Assembly: GCA_020632995.1 (NCBI GenBank)
Contig: JACKEN010000008.1
Span: 248,001 to 312,000 of the forward strand
Direction: 5' to 3'
From: Deltaproteobacteria bacterium
GTDB lineage: Bacteria; Myxococcota; Kuafuiibacteriia; Kuafuiibacteriales; Kuafuiibacteriaceae
Length of the DNA stretch: 64,000 nucleotides
This document shows, piece by piece, positions 43,939 to 53,007 of this stretch. Below the pieces are notes generated by a model, which made no database searches, was not told the DNA's origin, and saw only the letters and a list, made by a program, of their open reading frames with translations. The position numbers and the translations under genes were made by a program. Numbering within the stretch: the stretch's first letter is position 1; the number at the start of each line of letters is the position of its first letter.

Positions 43939-45007
43939 ATGCGGCGCGCGCTGACGGTGGTGATGCTCCTCCTGGGGGCGGTGGCCTGTGGCGCCGAGCG
44001 CGAGCGCCCGGCCGGCACGGCGGACGGCAGCGCCGCGGCGGTGGACGGTGGGGCCGATGGCGGTGCAACCGAGGTTGACGGCGGCGAGGTCGACGCAGGT
44101 GAGGTTGACGCGGGCCAGGCGGACGCCGGCAACCCGGCCTGCGCGCCCGGCTTCGTCCTCCACGAAGGTCGGTGCCCCCGACTCGCCGGAGCCCTTCCTG
44201 TCCCGCACCGAGAGCGAGGTCTGCGCGCGCTGGGCCCGGGACTGGGTCGACAGCGGCGGCACGGAGTGGGAGCCCACCTTCGGGAGCACCGACATGTGCG
44301 ACTCCGGCACGGTGAGCGAGGGCGCCCACGCCAACGCGGTGAAGCGCACCAACCTCTACCGCTGGCTGGCCGGCCTGGGCCCGGTCACCGAGGACCCGAG
44401 CCGGCGCCCGGTCGAGCAGGCCTGCGCGGTGGTGCAGTTCGGGATGGGCAGCCTCAGCCACACCCCGGCCGACACCGTGCCCTGCTACTCCGCGGCGGGC
44501 GCCCAGGGGGCGGGCTCGAGCAACCTGGCCCAGGCGGGCGGTGGGCTCGCCCGCTCGGTCGACCTGTACGTGGGCGACGGCGGCGTGGACTCCCTCGGCC
44601 ACCGCCGCTGGGTGCTCAACCCGAGCATGGTGAGCACCACCTTCGGCTACAAGCCGCCGTTCTCGTGCATGTACGCGTTCTCGTCGGGGCAGAACACCCC
44701 GGCCGACGTGCAGGCGTGGCCCCCGCCTGGCTACCAGCCGGCCGACGCTGCGGCGGGGGTGTGGTCGTTCCGCATGCAGTCGAAGAGCTTCGTCGCCGAC
44801 ACCACCACGGTGGAGCTGGAGATCGACGGCGGCGGGTTCCTGCCGGTCGAGAGCTGGGTCGTGGGCGGCGGCTACGGGGCGGGGCCGGTGCTGGCGTGGA
44901 ACCCACCCTCAGGGACCTGGCGCGCGGGACGGACGGCGCGGGTGCGGCTCCGCAACACCACCGGTGACGTCGTGACGTACACCGTAGCGTTCACCGGGTG
45001 CCCCTAG
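43939..45007 (+). pseudogene. CAP (SCP/PR-1)-domain lipoprotein, one frameshift
   Basis: From ATG 43939: signal peptide with lipobox LLGAVAC, Asp/Gly/Ala linker (VDGGEVDAGEVDAGQADAG), then APGFVLHEGRCP. At a run of five C (44175-44179) one extra base throws the frame; the next frame carries on as ESEVCARWARDWVDSGG, AVKRTNLYRWLAGLGPV, MGSLSHTPADTVPCYS, and DSLGHRRWVLNPSM to 45007. This is the CAP fold (R-T-N-x-Y-R-W, then the His-rich HRRW). Members are secreted, binding sterols or acting as proteases or toxins; the role here is unknown. Confidence 0.78.
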
Positions 45008-45363
45008 GCGTGGGGTCCCGGGGGCCCATCCGGGCTCGAGGGCGGTGGCGTGGTGAAGGGGTGGTCATCCAAGTGAACCACCGCGGCGTCGTCGGTGACC
45101 GACGCCTGCCTCGAACACCGCATCCCGGTGCGCCGTCGCTCACGTTCGAGCGCTGGCGCCGTCGTCCGTCCCGGATCCTGCGGACGTGCATCACCCGGGC
45201 CACGGGCGGGGATTCATGGATCTCGGCCGGGGGTTCCGGGCTCGCAACATGCCCTGCGGGGCTGGCGGCGGAGCGTTACCATGCGCGATGATGCCGCCGC
45301 CGTGGCCGCCTTGGGTCGGAGCGGCGCTCGAAACGACCGCGACGGACGACCGCGAGGAGGCCA
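45008..45363. other. Gene-free stretch before the methyltransferase
   Basis: 356 bp. Short open frames exist but lack any recognisable motif and have unusual composition. GAGGAGG at about 45354-45360 is the ribosome-binding site of the next gene. Confidence 0.4.
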
Positions 45364-46124
45364 ATGAGCGAGACCATCCACCGCTTCGATGATCGCGTGC
45401 AGGACTACCTGCAGGGCCGGCCGGGCTACCCCGCCGGCATCATCCCCGTGCTCGAGGCGCAGGTCGGCTTGCAACCCGGGTGGACGGTGGTGGACATCGG
45501 GGCGGGCACCGGCCTGCTGTCGCGGGTGTTCCTCGACGCGGGCTGCCGGGTGGTGGGGGTGGAGCCCAGCCCGCAGATGGCGGAGGCGGGCCGGTTGGCG
45601 CTGGCCGACGCGCCCGGGTTCCGGATGGTGGAGGGTCAGGCCGAGGCCACAGGCCTGGATGATGAAGTGGCGGAGCTGGTGGTGGCGGCGCAGGCCTTCC
45701 ACTGGTTCGACCCCGACGCGGCGGCAGAGGGTAGTAACGCATCTTGCGGCCGCCCCGGGCGGTGGCGATCATCTGGAACCGGCGACCGAAGACCGGCAGC
45801 GCGTTCGCGGAGGCCTACGAGGCCTTCCTCCAGGCTTGGGGCATCGACTATGGCCAGGTGTCGGAGCGCTACGAGGATCCCGCGGCGCTGGCCCGGGTCT
45901 TCGAGGGCGGGGCCCCGGAGCCGGTGCTTGTGCCCCACGTGCACCGGCAAGACAGGTCCGGGCTGCAGGCGCGATTGCGGTCTTCGTCCTACATGCCGGG
46001 CCGCGAGCACCTGCGGCACGCCGCGATGATGGCGGCGGCGGACGCGATGTTCGACGCCCACGCGGTCGGCGGGTGGATCGAGGCCCCGCGACACCGCGAT
46101 CTACGCGGGGCGGCTACGCGGTGA
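45364..46124 (+). pseudogene. Class I methyltransferase (UbiE/YcgJ-like), two frameshifts
   Basis: ATG 45364 has a strong GAGGAGG upstream. VVDIGAGTGLLSRVFLDAGC (motif I), VVGVEPSPQMAEAGR (motif II) and ELVVAAQAFHWFDPDAAAE are in the first frame. After about 45730 the frame shifts (one base missing) to RPPRAVAIIWNRR and AYEAFLQAWGIDYGQ. The usual C-terminal YdTxxYxGRL block appears in a third frame (RDTAIYAGRLRG, about 46087-46125). The kept residues suggest the product was recently functional. Its end overlaps the convergent XRE gene. Confidence 0.75.
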
Positions 46125-46899
46125 GGCGCCGGAGCGCGGCGTCTGACTCCGGGTCTCGCGGGAACAAGAGCTCGAGGCGGAGCTCGTCGAGCGTCACGTC
46201 CTGCGGCGCGCCGAGGCAGGAGATCACTGAGAAGGTGCGGACGGTGGTGTCGCCGAGCCGGAAGGTGGGGGACACCACCAGCTCGTCCTCCCGCGGCGCC
46301 TCGAGCCCGGCCTCGGCCAGGGCCCGGGCCGCGGTCTCCAATAGAGCCGCGTGCTCGGGGTCCTGGCGCCCGCGCGGGGCCTCCCGCTCCAGGCGCCGGA
46401 AGGTGGCGGTGGCGACCTCCGGCCAGTTCTCGATCGCCGCCCTCATCGGCCCGGGGCGAAAGATCGCCTCCACCATGTTGGCGGGCGCGGCCTCGAGCCG
46501 AGCGAGGAACCGACGGGCGGGCGGGTTGAGGTCCACCACGTCCCAGCGCCCGTCGATGATCAGACCTGGGAACGGCGCGTGCTGTTCGAGCATGTGCTGG
46601 AGCACCTGCAGGAAGGGTTGCATGGCGCGCTCCGAGAGCCGGCGCTCCCGGTGGGCGTGAGGCAGGCCTGCTTGCTCGAGGAGCTGGTTGTGCTCTCGGA
46701 GGGAGAGCCCCAGAGCCGCGCTCAGTCGGGCCACCAGCTCCGCCTTGGGGCGGGCCCGCCCGGTCTCGAGGAACGAGAGGTGGCGCTGCGGCGTGCCCAC
46801 CCGGACCGCCAGCGCGAGCTGGGAGAGGCCGCGGGTGGTGCGGTGGGCGCGGAGCGCGCGCCCGAAGGCGCTCGCTTCCTCCGGCTGGGCGTCGGTCAT
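46114..46899 (-). CDS. XRE-family regulator with MmyB-like ligand domain
   Basis: 261 residues. Helix-turn-helix at 12-65 (LRAHRTTRGLSQLALAVRVG, RHLSFLETGRARP), then AMQPFLQVLQHMLEQHAPFP and LIIDGRWDVVDLNPPARRFL of the MmyB-like domain that binds fatty-acid-like ligands in related regulators. It diverges from the small membrane protein on the right with a 141-bp gap that holds an AT-rich inverted repeat, so autoregulation and control of that gene are likely. Confidence 0.88.
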   Translation of the reverse strand: MTDAQPEEASAFGRALRAHRTTRGLSQLALAVRVGTPQRHLSFLETGRARPKAELVARLSAALGLSLREHNQLLEQAGLPHAHRERRLSERAMQPFLQVLQHMLEQHAPFPGLIIDGRWDVVDLNPPARRFLARLEAAPANMVEAIFRPGPMRAAIENWPEVATATFRRLEREAPRGRQDPEHAALLETAARALAEAGLEAPREDELVVSPTFRLGDTTVRTFSVISCLGAPQDVTLDELRLELLFPRDPESDAALRRLTA

Positions 46900-46915
46900 G
46901 TCGCGTCCATTCCCC

Positions 46916-46936
46916 GTCTCGGAATTTAACGGAGAC
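46916..46936. promoter_or_regulatory. Candidate operator (inverted repeat)
   Basis: GTCTCGG and CGGAGAC (one mismatch) flank AATTTAA, 17 bp upstream of the XRE start. The AT centre stands out against the GC-rich surroundings. It is a plausible site for the XRE protein. Confidence 0.4.
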
Positions 46937-47040
46937 CCTTGCCTTCCTTATAGCCCTTTGCCAAGAAATCGGCCTGGCATGCTGGGCCGCTCTTGCTCAT
47001 GGAATTGGCGGCCGTCGCGCGCGTCGTCACCCTCTGGGTC

Positions 47041-47478
47041 ATGAACACGACACTTCACACCTGGTTTCTCACGTTTGCAGGGCTGGTTGCCAGCCTGGTG
47101 GGCGCCCTCGCGACCTTCGGGCCTGAGGTGCTCCTCGCTGAGGTGAAGCACGCCGAGGTCTCGGGCTCCGCGGTAGTCATGGCGCGGACCGCTGGGGTCC
47201 TCCTGCTCTGCATCGGGGGGCTGACCCTCGCGGTCCGCCGGCACCCGCCCTCGCCGAGCCTGGAGGCGGTGATGGGCTTCGGGCTGGCGGTCCAGCTCGC
47301 CCTCCTGCCCATCGACCCTGCCGCGTATCGGGCCGGGGTCTTCCGCGAGCTGGGGTCATTCCTCCCCAACACCCTCCTGCACCTGGTGTTGGCGCTGGGG
47401 TTCGGGGCCTCGGCCTGGGCGGTCCGGCGGGCGCGCCGCGGATCTGCACTCCATACCGCGACACCCATGCACCCCTGA
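47041..47478 (+). CDS. Small integral membrane protein, four spans
   Basis: 145 residues from ATG 47041 (upstream in-frame TTG 46993 possible). Four hydrophobic segments: TWFLTFAGLVASLVGALATF, AGVLLLCIGGLTLAV, AVMGFGLAVQLALLPI and LHLVLALGFGASAWAV, ending with Arg-rich and His-containing tail. It resembles DoxX- or DUF4345-like proteins in layout but lacks a signature that would settle this. It is the likely target of the divergent XRE regulator. Confidence 0.65.
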   Translation: MNTTLHTWFLTFAGLVASLVGALATFGPEVLLAEVKHAEVSGSAVVMARTAGVLLLCIGGLTLAVRRHPPSPSLEAVMGFGLAVQLALLPIDPAAYRAGVFRELGSFLPNTLLHLVLALGFGASAWAVRRARRGSALHTATPMHP

Positions 47479-47509
47479 GGGTGCAGATCTGCCCACATGA
47501 GGTGGGCAG
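47468..47509 (+). terminator. Two hairpins after the membrane protein gene
   Basis: TGCACCC-CTGA-GGGTGCA (47468-47485, includes the stop codon) and CTGCCCAC-ATGAG-GTGGGCAG (47489-47509) are both perfect stems. No T tract follows, so termination is inferred from position. Confidence 0.45.
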
Positions 47510-47990
47510 AACTACACGGTTTGTAGCCATTCTGTAATGTTCAGGGCGGCACGCTCCTTGCGACGTCCGCTCCGTGGCCATTTCTGGAGCTGGATCAAGC
47601 ACTGACCGCACGAGCATCGATTAAAAGTCTGCGGAATGAACCTGCTGAGACCAGCCCACACCAAGGTCGTTGAGGTCGCTTCCGCGGATTACGTCGCGGA
47701 GGTCGCCCCAGCAGACAGCACCTGCCGTGCCCCGCGATGTGGCGTTGACCGCGAGGTATGCGGCCGGCCGCTTGTGGGCGAGTAGCAGATGAGGGCTCGG
47801 CTGGCCGGTCAGCCACGGGGTGGAGGCGGCCGCCCGCGGCAAAGGTGAACCCTAACCTGCCGTGAAGCCACGGTGGGTGACCCGCCCGGTGACTTTGTGT
47901 CGCGGGACGCGTCGGTGGCCGCCCCTCGCCGATCCGCCAGCGGTACGCCCCGCCGACCCCGCGGCGGCAGCCCGCTGACATCGTACCCAG
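47510..47990. other. Gene-poor region
   Basis: About 480 bp. A minus-strand frame (47621-47842) encodes AHKRPAAYLAVNATSRGTAG and GDLRDVIRGSDLNDLGVGW, which looks protein-like but matches nothing I know and has no clear start or ribosome site; it could be part of another frameshifted gene. Base use is slightly less GC-rich near 47510-47620. Confidence 0.3.
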
Positions 47991-47993
47991 ACT

Positions 47994-49468
47994 GGACTGG
48001 TCCACCGCCAGCCGTGAGATCTGAGGGCTCTCCAGACCGAGCCAAGAGCCGGGGGCTTCAACCCTGGCCCAGTGGACGGGTGGGGCCCGAGGACCCTGGG
48101 CCCCCGACCAGGCCCGCGTGTCGGCGACCACCGACCTCATTGGTCAGGACTGAGACTGGTCGGCCGCGTCCAGGACCGACCCGCGGGCCCAGCGCCAGCT
48201 GGAGGCCTCCGGCAACAGCCCCGCCCGGTGGACGGTGGGCCCCAACACCTCCGGCGCGCTGGAGTCGCCCGGGCGGCCTGGGCTGAGACTGCAACCCCAA
48301 CGGCAGATGCGGGCGCGGTGCCCGTCGACCGCAGTGCGCCCGTCGATCCGGGCGGCGGCCCCTGACCGACGTCGACGAGCGCCGCCGGATCTGGATAAGC
48401 TACCCACCGACATCATCTACTCGGGAGCGAGACTGGTCAGGCGAGCCCCGAGCGGATCCGCGAGCTGCAGACTACGTTGACGGAGGCCGGATCGACGCCG
48501 GCCCCGATCAATCTGGACAGTGGGGCAAGGCGACCGAGGACGGCCTGACCTACGCGGCGCTACGCGATCGAGCACGAGATGAACCGCGGCATCTACGAGG
48601 CCAACGACGCCCGGATGCCCGAGGTGCCCGAGACCCCGGTGGTCGTGGTGGGCGGTGGCCTCGACACTCCGCCCGAAGGCGCGCCCCCGCGCGGGTGCCT
48701 GACTGTTTCGGCGGACCTCCTCGGGCGCAGCGCCGAGGAGTGGGCCAAGGCACCGGGCGCGGAGGTCGAGGAGCTCCAGACCTTCTTGAAGGAGCGGGGC
48801 TACGAGACCGGCGAGGTCGACGGCCGCTGGGGCCGCACGACCCAGGGCGCCCTCGAGCTGGCTCAGCGCCGCGAGCGCCTGCTGAACGGCTACTGGGCGC
48901 GGACAGCTTCGTCTCGGACATCGCCCGTGGCCTGAGCCCGCTCCCTTCGAACATGGACAACCTGATCCTGTCGAAGCTGGGCATGGACACCGCGATCACC
49001 GACGAGTCGCTGTCCCCCGAGGAGCGCCTCACCGTCTACGACACCGCCCTCGCCGCGATGGATCGCAGCGGCCAGCCGGTGGGCGGCACCACCTACGACG
49101 ACTACGGGCGGCCGGAGTTCAACGAGTACTTCAACCGCGGCAACATGACCCGCGACGCGGTGATGAGCAGCTTCGACGATCCGCAGTTCCGGATGGCCAG
49201 CACCCTGGGCCGCTTCACGTACATGCAGGATCCCGAGAACCCGGACCGCGTCTTCGTGTTCGACGGCTACGACTGGAACACCTCGGAGCGCGACTTCGAC
49301 ACCGAGAGCGCGCCCTCCGAGGACGCCCGTACCTACCGCGAGGTGCGCAACGCCATGCGTGAGGGCGAGCGCACCGACGGCCCCTCCGAGCGCGACAACC
49401 GAGCCTTCCTGGTGTTCTCGCGCGCCGAGATGGAGGCGCTCCGTGCCCAGCTCGCGGCCGGCAACTGA
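47994..49468 (+). pseudogene. Multi-repeat peptidoglycan-binding-like protein, several frameshifts
   Basis: Four copies of a unit of the form DWS-x-ASR-x-I-x-LQ-x-x-L-x-x-x-G-x-x-PGPVDG-x-WGP-x-T-x-GAL can be read in changing frames: about 47994-48110 (GGFNPGPVDG, WGPRTLG), 48150-48260 (RQLEASGNSP, PNTSGALES), 48452-48545 (ERIRELQTTLTEAG, GKATEDGLTY) and 48700-48860 (VEELQTFLKERGYETGEVDG, RWGRTTQGAL). This matches the PG_binding_1 fold. The last ~190 residues (48905-49468; NMDNLILSKLGMDTAI, MASTLGRFTYMQDPENPD) are an uncharacterised acidic domain in one open frame. At least four frame changes separate the pieces. Confidence 0.6.
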
Positions 49469-49474
49469 GCTTCG

Positions 49475-50178
49475 TCAATCCAGGTTGCGTAAGCCCAGCA
49501 CCCCGTGACGCCAGTGGCGCCCGTACTCCGCCTTGAGGCGGAGGCGGGGCACGCCGCGCTCGAGGTGGTAGCGGATGAGGTCCGGCTCCAGCGGGGCGAG
49601 GATCAGGTCCCGCTGAGGGTGGGATCGAGGGGCGCGATCTCCTGCGCGGTGATCGCGCGGCCCAGGTACATGGCCAGGGTGTCGCGCTGCCACGCGTGGG
49701 CGGGGTGCTCGTAGCGCTGCGGTCCGCTCTTCGCCTCGAACGTCTGCACCTCCGAGAGGAGGGTGGCGTTGTCCACCGCGAAGTCGAACAGCGCGTCCAA
49801 CAGGCGCGCGGCGTGCGGGATCCAGGGCGGGGCGAGGGGGTGGCCGAAGCCGTCGAGGACCCGGTCCTGGAGCACGATGGCGTCGTCGTGCAGGAGCGCC
49901 CGGCACAGAGCAGCGCGGTCCGCGAAGCGTCGGTAGAGCGTACCCTTGCCCACCCCGGCGAGCCGGGCCACCTCGTCCATGCAGATCTGGTGGATGGGCC
50001 GCTCCGCCATCAGCGCCCGCGTCGCCGCCAGGATCTTCTCCCGGTTCTGCGCCGCATCCTTTCGTTCGCGCGTCGGGGGCGGCGCCTGCCCCAGGACCTG
50101 GAGCCGGACTCGCCTCGGCGGGGCCGCCGGGGCGGGGCTCGGTCCGTCGGGCGGATCAATCGGGCCACGCCTTGACAC
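49475..50178 (-). pseudogene. TetR-family regulator, one frameshift near C-terminus
   Basis: From GTG 50178: KDAAQNREKILAATRALMAE, then the helix-turn-helix MDEVARLAGVGKGTLYRRFA and a ligand-domain with ARLLDALFDFAVDNATLLSE. At about 49615 the frame shifts after APLDPTL; the end (LILAPLEPDLIRYHLERGVP to 49475) is in another frame. The N-terminal DNA-binding half is intact. It diverges from YceI, and two copies of the palindrome CGGACTTTRGTCCG lie between them, the probable operators. Confidence 0.8.
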
Positions 50179-50182
50179 GAAC

Positions 50183-50196
50183 CGGACTTTAGTCCG
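50183..50196. promoter_or_regulatory. TetR operator copy 1
   Basis: CGGACT-TT-AGTCCG, a perfect palindrome just upstream of the tetR start, 32 bp from a second copy. Confidence 0.7.
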
Positions 50197-50214
50197 TATA
50201 TCTCTCCAACGGAA

Positions 50215-50230
50215 GCGGACTTTGGTCCGC
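50215..50230. promoter_or_regulatory. TetR operator copy 2
   Basis: GCGGAC-TTTG-GTCCGC, a perfect palindrome sharing CGGACTTTRGTCCG with copy 1. The centres are about three helical turns apart, so two dimers could bind one face and silence both genes. Confidence 0.7.
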
Positions 50231-50266
50231 TTATCAAAGAAAGCCGGTTTCAAGGAGAATCCCCAT

Positions 50267-50855
50267 ATGTTCAATCGCGCAGTGCTCTCGAGCTCCCTCA
50301 TCCTCGCCCTGAGCGTGCCCGCGGGCGCGTTCGCCGCCACCTGGTCCATCGACGGCGCCCACACCGACGCCAGCTTCTCGGTGCGCCACATGATGGTCAG
50401 CAACGTGAAGGGCCGGTTCGACAAGGTCGAGGGGACGGTCGAGATCGACGACAAGGACATCACCAAGAGCAAGGTGTCCGTCACCATCGACACCAAGTCG
50501 GTGGACACCGACAACGAGAAGCGAGACGAGCACCTCCGCGGGCCCGACTTCTTCGACGTCGAGAAGTTCCCCAATCACCTTCGAGTCCACCAAGGTGGCC
50601 AAGAGCAAGGGTGGCCTGAAGGTCACCGGCAACCTGACGATCCACGGCGTGACCAAGAGCGTGGTGCTCGACGTCGAGGGCCCGAGCAAGGCGATCAAGG
50701 ATCCGTGGGGCATGAACCGCCGCGGCCTCTCCGCCTCCACCAAGATCAACCGCAAGGACTTCGGCCTCACCTGGAACAACGTCCTCGAGGCGGGCGGCGT
50801 GGCGGTGGGCGACGAGGTGAAGATCACCATCGACGCCGAGATGGTGAACAAGTAA
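50267..50855 (+). pseudogene. YceI-family secreted lipocalin-like protein, one frameshift
   Basis: ATG 50267 with AAGGAG 9 nt upstream. Signal peptide AVLSSSLILALSVPAGAFAA, then TWSIDGAHTDASFSVRHMMV, VSNVKGRFDKVEGTVEID and DEHLRGPDFFDVEKFPN. At about 50577 one base is missing; the next frame continues with FESTKVAKSKGGLKVTGNLT, IHGVTKSVVLDVEG and FGLTWNNVLEAGGVAVGDEV to 50855. YceI proteins bind isoprenoid-type lipids in the periplasm. Full conservation after the break suggests a sequencing error. It is likely repressed by the divergent TetR. Confidence 0.85.
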
Positions 50856-50866
50856 GCCAGCTTGCG

Positions 50867-51169
50867 CTAGGGTTCGGGCGCCGCCGCGGTCGCCCGGGCC
50901 TCGAACCCGCTGAGGCCCTGCGGCGATCGCTCGATGCGCGCCACGTCCGTGACCTCGGCGCTCCGCGGACCTTCCCGGCACGCCGTGATGAGCGCCTCGA
51001 GCGCCGGCGCCGGCCCCTCCGCGAAGATCTCCACCCGCTCGTCGTACAGGTTGCGCACCCACCCCGCGAGGCCCAGCCGGGCCGCGGTGCGGGTGGTCCA
51101 GTAGCGGTACCCGACGCCCTGCACGATGCCGGAGATCAACAGCTGCGCGGCGACGCGTTCGGTGCCCAT
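50867..51169 (-). CDS. Acylphosphatase
   Basis: 100 residues from ATG 51169. The signature LISGIVQGVGYRYWTTRTA (Arg in the phosphate cradle, here GYRYW) and GWVRNLYDERVEIFAEG (Asn catalytic) are both present. It hydrolyses acyl phosphates such as acetyl phosphate or carbamoyl phosphate. Length is typical (90-100). Convergent with YceI, 12 bp apart. Confidence 0.94.
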   Translation of the reverse strand: MGTERVAAQLLISGIVQGVGYRYWTTRTAARLGLAGWVRNLYDERVEIFAEGPAPALEALITACREGPRSAEVTDVARIERSPQGLSGFEARATAAAPEP

Positions 51170-51225
51170 GGGCCGAGGATACACCCCGCCTTGCCATCCA
51201 GCAGCCGCGTCGGCACCCTGATCCG

Positions 51226-51702
51226 GTGACGCCGATCGACTGGCCCGTCCTCTACGCCGGCCTCCTGACCGCGCGCCTGGAGCAGGACACCCGCATCCGC
51301 CGCGTCCGCATGCTGGTCGACAGCGCCTACGCCGAGCCCCTCGACGCCGAGCGCCTCGCCACCGAGGCCTGCCTCTCCCGCGCCCAGCTCATCCGCGCCT
51401 TCCGCCAGGCCTACGGCACCACCCCGCACCAGTACCTGATCGAGCGCCGGGTCGCCGCCGCCCGCACCCTCCTCGAACAGACCGAGCTCCCGGTGACCGA
51501 GGTCTGCCTCGCGGTCGGCTTCAGCAGCCTCGGCTCCTTCTCGACCCTCTTCCGCCGCCACGTCGGGCGCGCCCCCCAGAGCTACCGGCGCCTCGTCGTC
51601 CCCAGCCTGGGCCTCCCCGCGCCGCTGGTCCCGGCCTGCTTCGCCCTCCGCTTCGGCGGTTTGCGCCTTTTCGAGAAGTCGAGCCCCGCGGACGCCGGGT
51701 AG
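51226..51702 (+). CDS. AraC-family transcription regulator
   Basis: 158 residues from GTG 51226: a DNA-binding module with almost no sensor domain. Two helix-turn-helix units: LDAERLATEACLSRAQLIRAF and VTEVCLAVGFSSLGSFSTLF with the family's GF-S-S-x-x-x-F-S-x-x-F-R-R pattern, then GRAPQSYRR. The glyoxalase-like gene follows at 11 bp, a frequent arrangement in which the regulator controls its neighbour. Confidence 0.92.
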   Translation: MTPIDWPVLYAGLLTARLEQDTRIRRVRMLVDSAYAEPLDAERLATEACLSRAQLIRAFRQAYGTTPHQYLIERRVAAARTLLEQTELPVTEVCLAVGFSSLGSFSTLFRRHVGRAPQSYRRLVVPSLGLPAPLVPACFALRFGGLRLFEKSSPADAG

Positions 51703-51713
51703 GGTGCCCCCAG

Positions 51714-52123
51714 ATGATCACCAAGTTCTCCCACGCCACCATCTACGTCACCGACCACGACCAGGCCCTCGACTTCTACGTCGGCAAGCTGGGCTTCGAG
51801 GTCCGCACCGACGTCACCATGCAGGGCTTCCGTTGGCTCACCGTCGGCCCCAAGGCCCAGCCCGACCTCGAGCTCATCCTCATGCGCTGTCCGCGAGCCC
51901 CATGATGGACGCAGACACCGTGGCGCAGATGGAGTCGTTGATGAGAAAGGGCGCCCTGGGCGCCGGCGTCTTCGCCACCGACGACTGCAAGGCGACTTAC
52001 GAAGCGCTGCTGGCCAAGGGCGTCGAGTTCGTCTCCCCCCCGGCCGAGCGCCCCTACGGCATCGAGGCCATCATGAAGGACCCCTTCGGCAACTGGTTCT
52101 CGATGACCCAGCGCGCCCGCTAG
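51714..52123 (+). pseudogene. VOC (glyoxalase/bleomycin-resistance-like) protein, one frameshift
   Basis: ATG 51714: FSHATIYVTDHDQALDFYVG, KLGFEVRTDVTM, GFRWLTVGPK and LELILMR. At about 51893 one base is missing and the next frame gives MMDADTVAQMESLMRKGALG, VFATDDCKATYEALLAKGVE, FVSPPAERPYGIEAIMKDPF and GNWFSMTQ. The metal and fold residues are conserved in both halves. It would act on a small molecule; no resistance gene is implied. It follows the AraC gene. Confidence 0.85.
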
Positions 52124-52600
52124 GCCCGCGCCCCGCAGCACTTCTTGTACTTCTTGCCGCTCCCGCAAGGGCAAGGGTCGTTGCGCCCCACCTTCGGCTC
52201 GGCCCGCCGGATCGTCTCCTGGACCCGCTCCCCCGACTCGAAGTACCACCGCCCGTTTTCCCGCACGAACCGCGACCGCTCGCGATGCACCTGCACCGAC
52301 CTGTGCTGACAAGCAGCGCCTCGAACCCACGAACCCCCGTCGTTGTTGGGCGGAGGCGCGTCGATGACGGTTCGAGCCACGTCGACGTTTTCGGGACCAC
52401 GCCGCCGCACATCTCCGCGTCGAAGGTGCTCGAGGGTCCGGGGTGGTGTCCGCCTTCGAGGTAGTCGATGTCCCCGCGGCGGTGTACCGCGACCGGATCA
52501 GCGCCCGGGTGGGCGCGCCGCGGCCAGCCAGGTAGGGGCCGCAGCAGGATTCCAGGGTGAGTCCCAGGCCACAGGGGCAGGCTGCGCTGGGGCGGGGCAT
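52120..52600 (-). pseudogene. YchJ/UPF0225-family SEC-C protein, several frameshifts
   Basis: ATG 52600: CPCGLGLTLESCCGPYLAG (N-terminal SEC-C metal motif) and ALIRSRYTA. In a second frame DIDYLEGGHHPG and STFDAEM; in a third QHRSVQVHRERSRFVREN, GRWYFESGE and the second SEC-C NDPCPCGSGKKYKKCCG to 52120. The order equals YchJ proteins (about 155-160 residues) but needs at least three frame changes. Both zinc motifs (C-x-C-x8-C-C) are intact. Palindrome at 52171 overlaps the second one. Its 3' end overlaps the convergent VOC gene by 4 bp. Confidence 0.75.
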
Positions 52601-53007
52601 GGCGGCGGGGAGGTAGCAGTGGGGTTGGAGGAACGGGCTTGCACTGGGCGCTGTCCGTGTGGATCCGGCGGTGGAGGCGCATCCGTGGCTGGTGCGCGGC
52701 CTGGTTCAAAACCGTGGAATTTCATCAGGTCTCGGCGGGTTCACCCGTGCGCCTGCCAGCTTTGGCTGGCTGGAGGCGCTTGGTCTGGCGTTGACTCGCT
52801 CGGCTCCAGTCGTTTTGGCTCCTTCCGCCGGGCGAGGTCTGGGTATCGATCTCCTCGCGTTGCCTCCGACGGTTGGAATGGTTGGAGGCTCCGGCCTCGG
52901 TGTTCGACCTCGCCTCGGCTCCAGTCGCCTTCGGCTCCTTCTGCCGGGCGAGGTCCGGGCATCGATTTCCGTACGGGGTGCCAACGTCAGCGCAGGCGAC
53001 GCTGAGT
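52601..53007. other. Non-coding region with two diverged direct repeats
   Basis: About 400 bp with codon-like but meaningless frames. The copies at 52799-52854 and 52914-52970 (about 85% identical, 115 bp apart) share CTCGGCTCCAGTCG and CCGGGCGAGGTC. I see no gene. Confidence 0.4.
52799..52970. repeat. Direct repeat pair, about 57 bp each
   Basis: The copies start CTCGGCTCCAGTCG and end ATCGAT[CT]TCC. Differences are scattered single bases (for example TTTT versus CCTTC). The unit is longer than one gene motif, and its origin is unknown. Confidence 0.7.

Noticed and set aside
47621..47842. A separate minus-strand gene
   Set aside because: The peptide looks protein-like in part, but there is no start context, no family and no partner; left as a note on the intergenic region.
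51714..52123. Antibiotic-resistance (bleomycin or fosfomycin) gene
   Set aside because: The VOC fold alone does not show this; the AraC neighbour and sequence give no resistance-specific motif.
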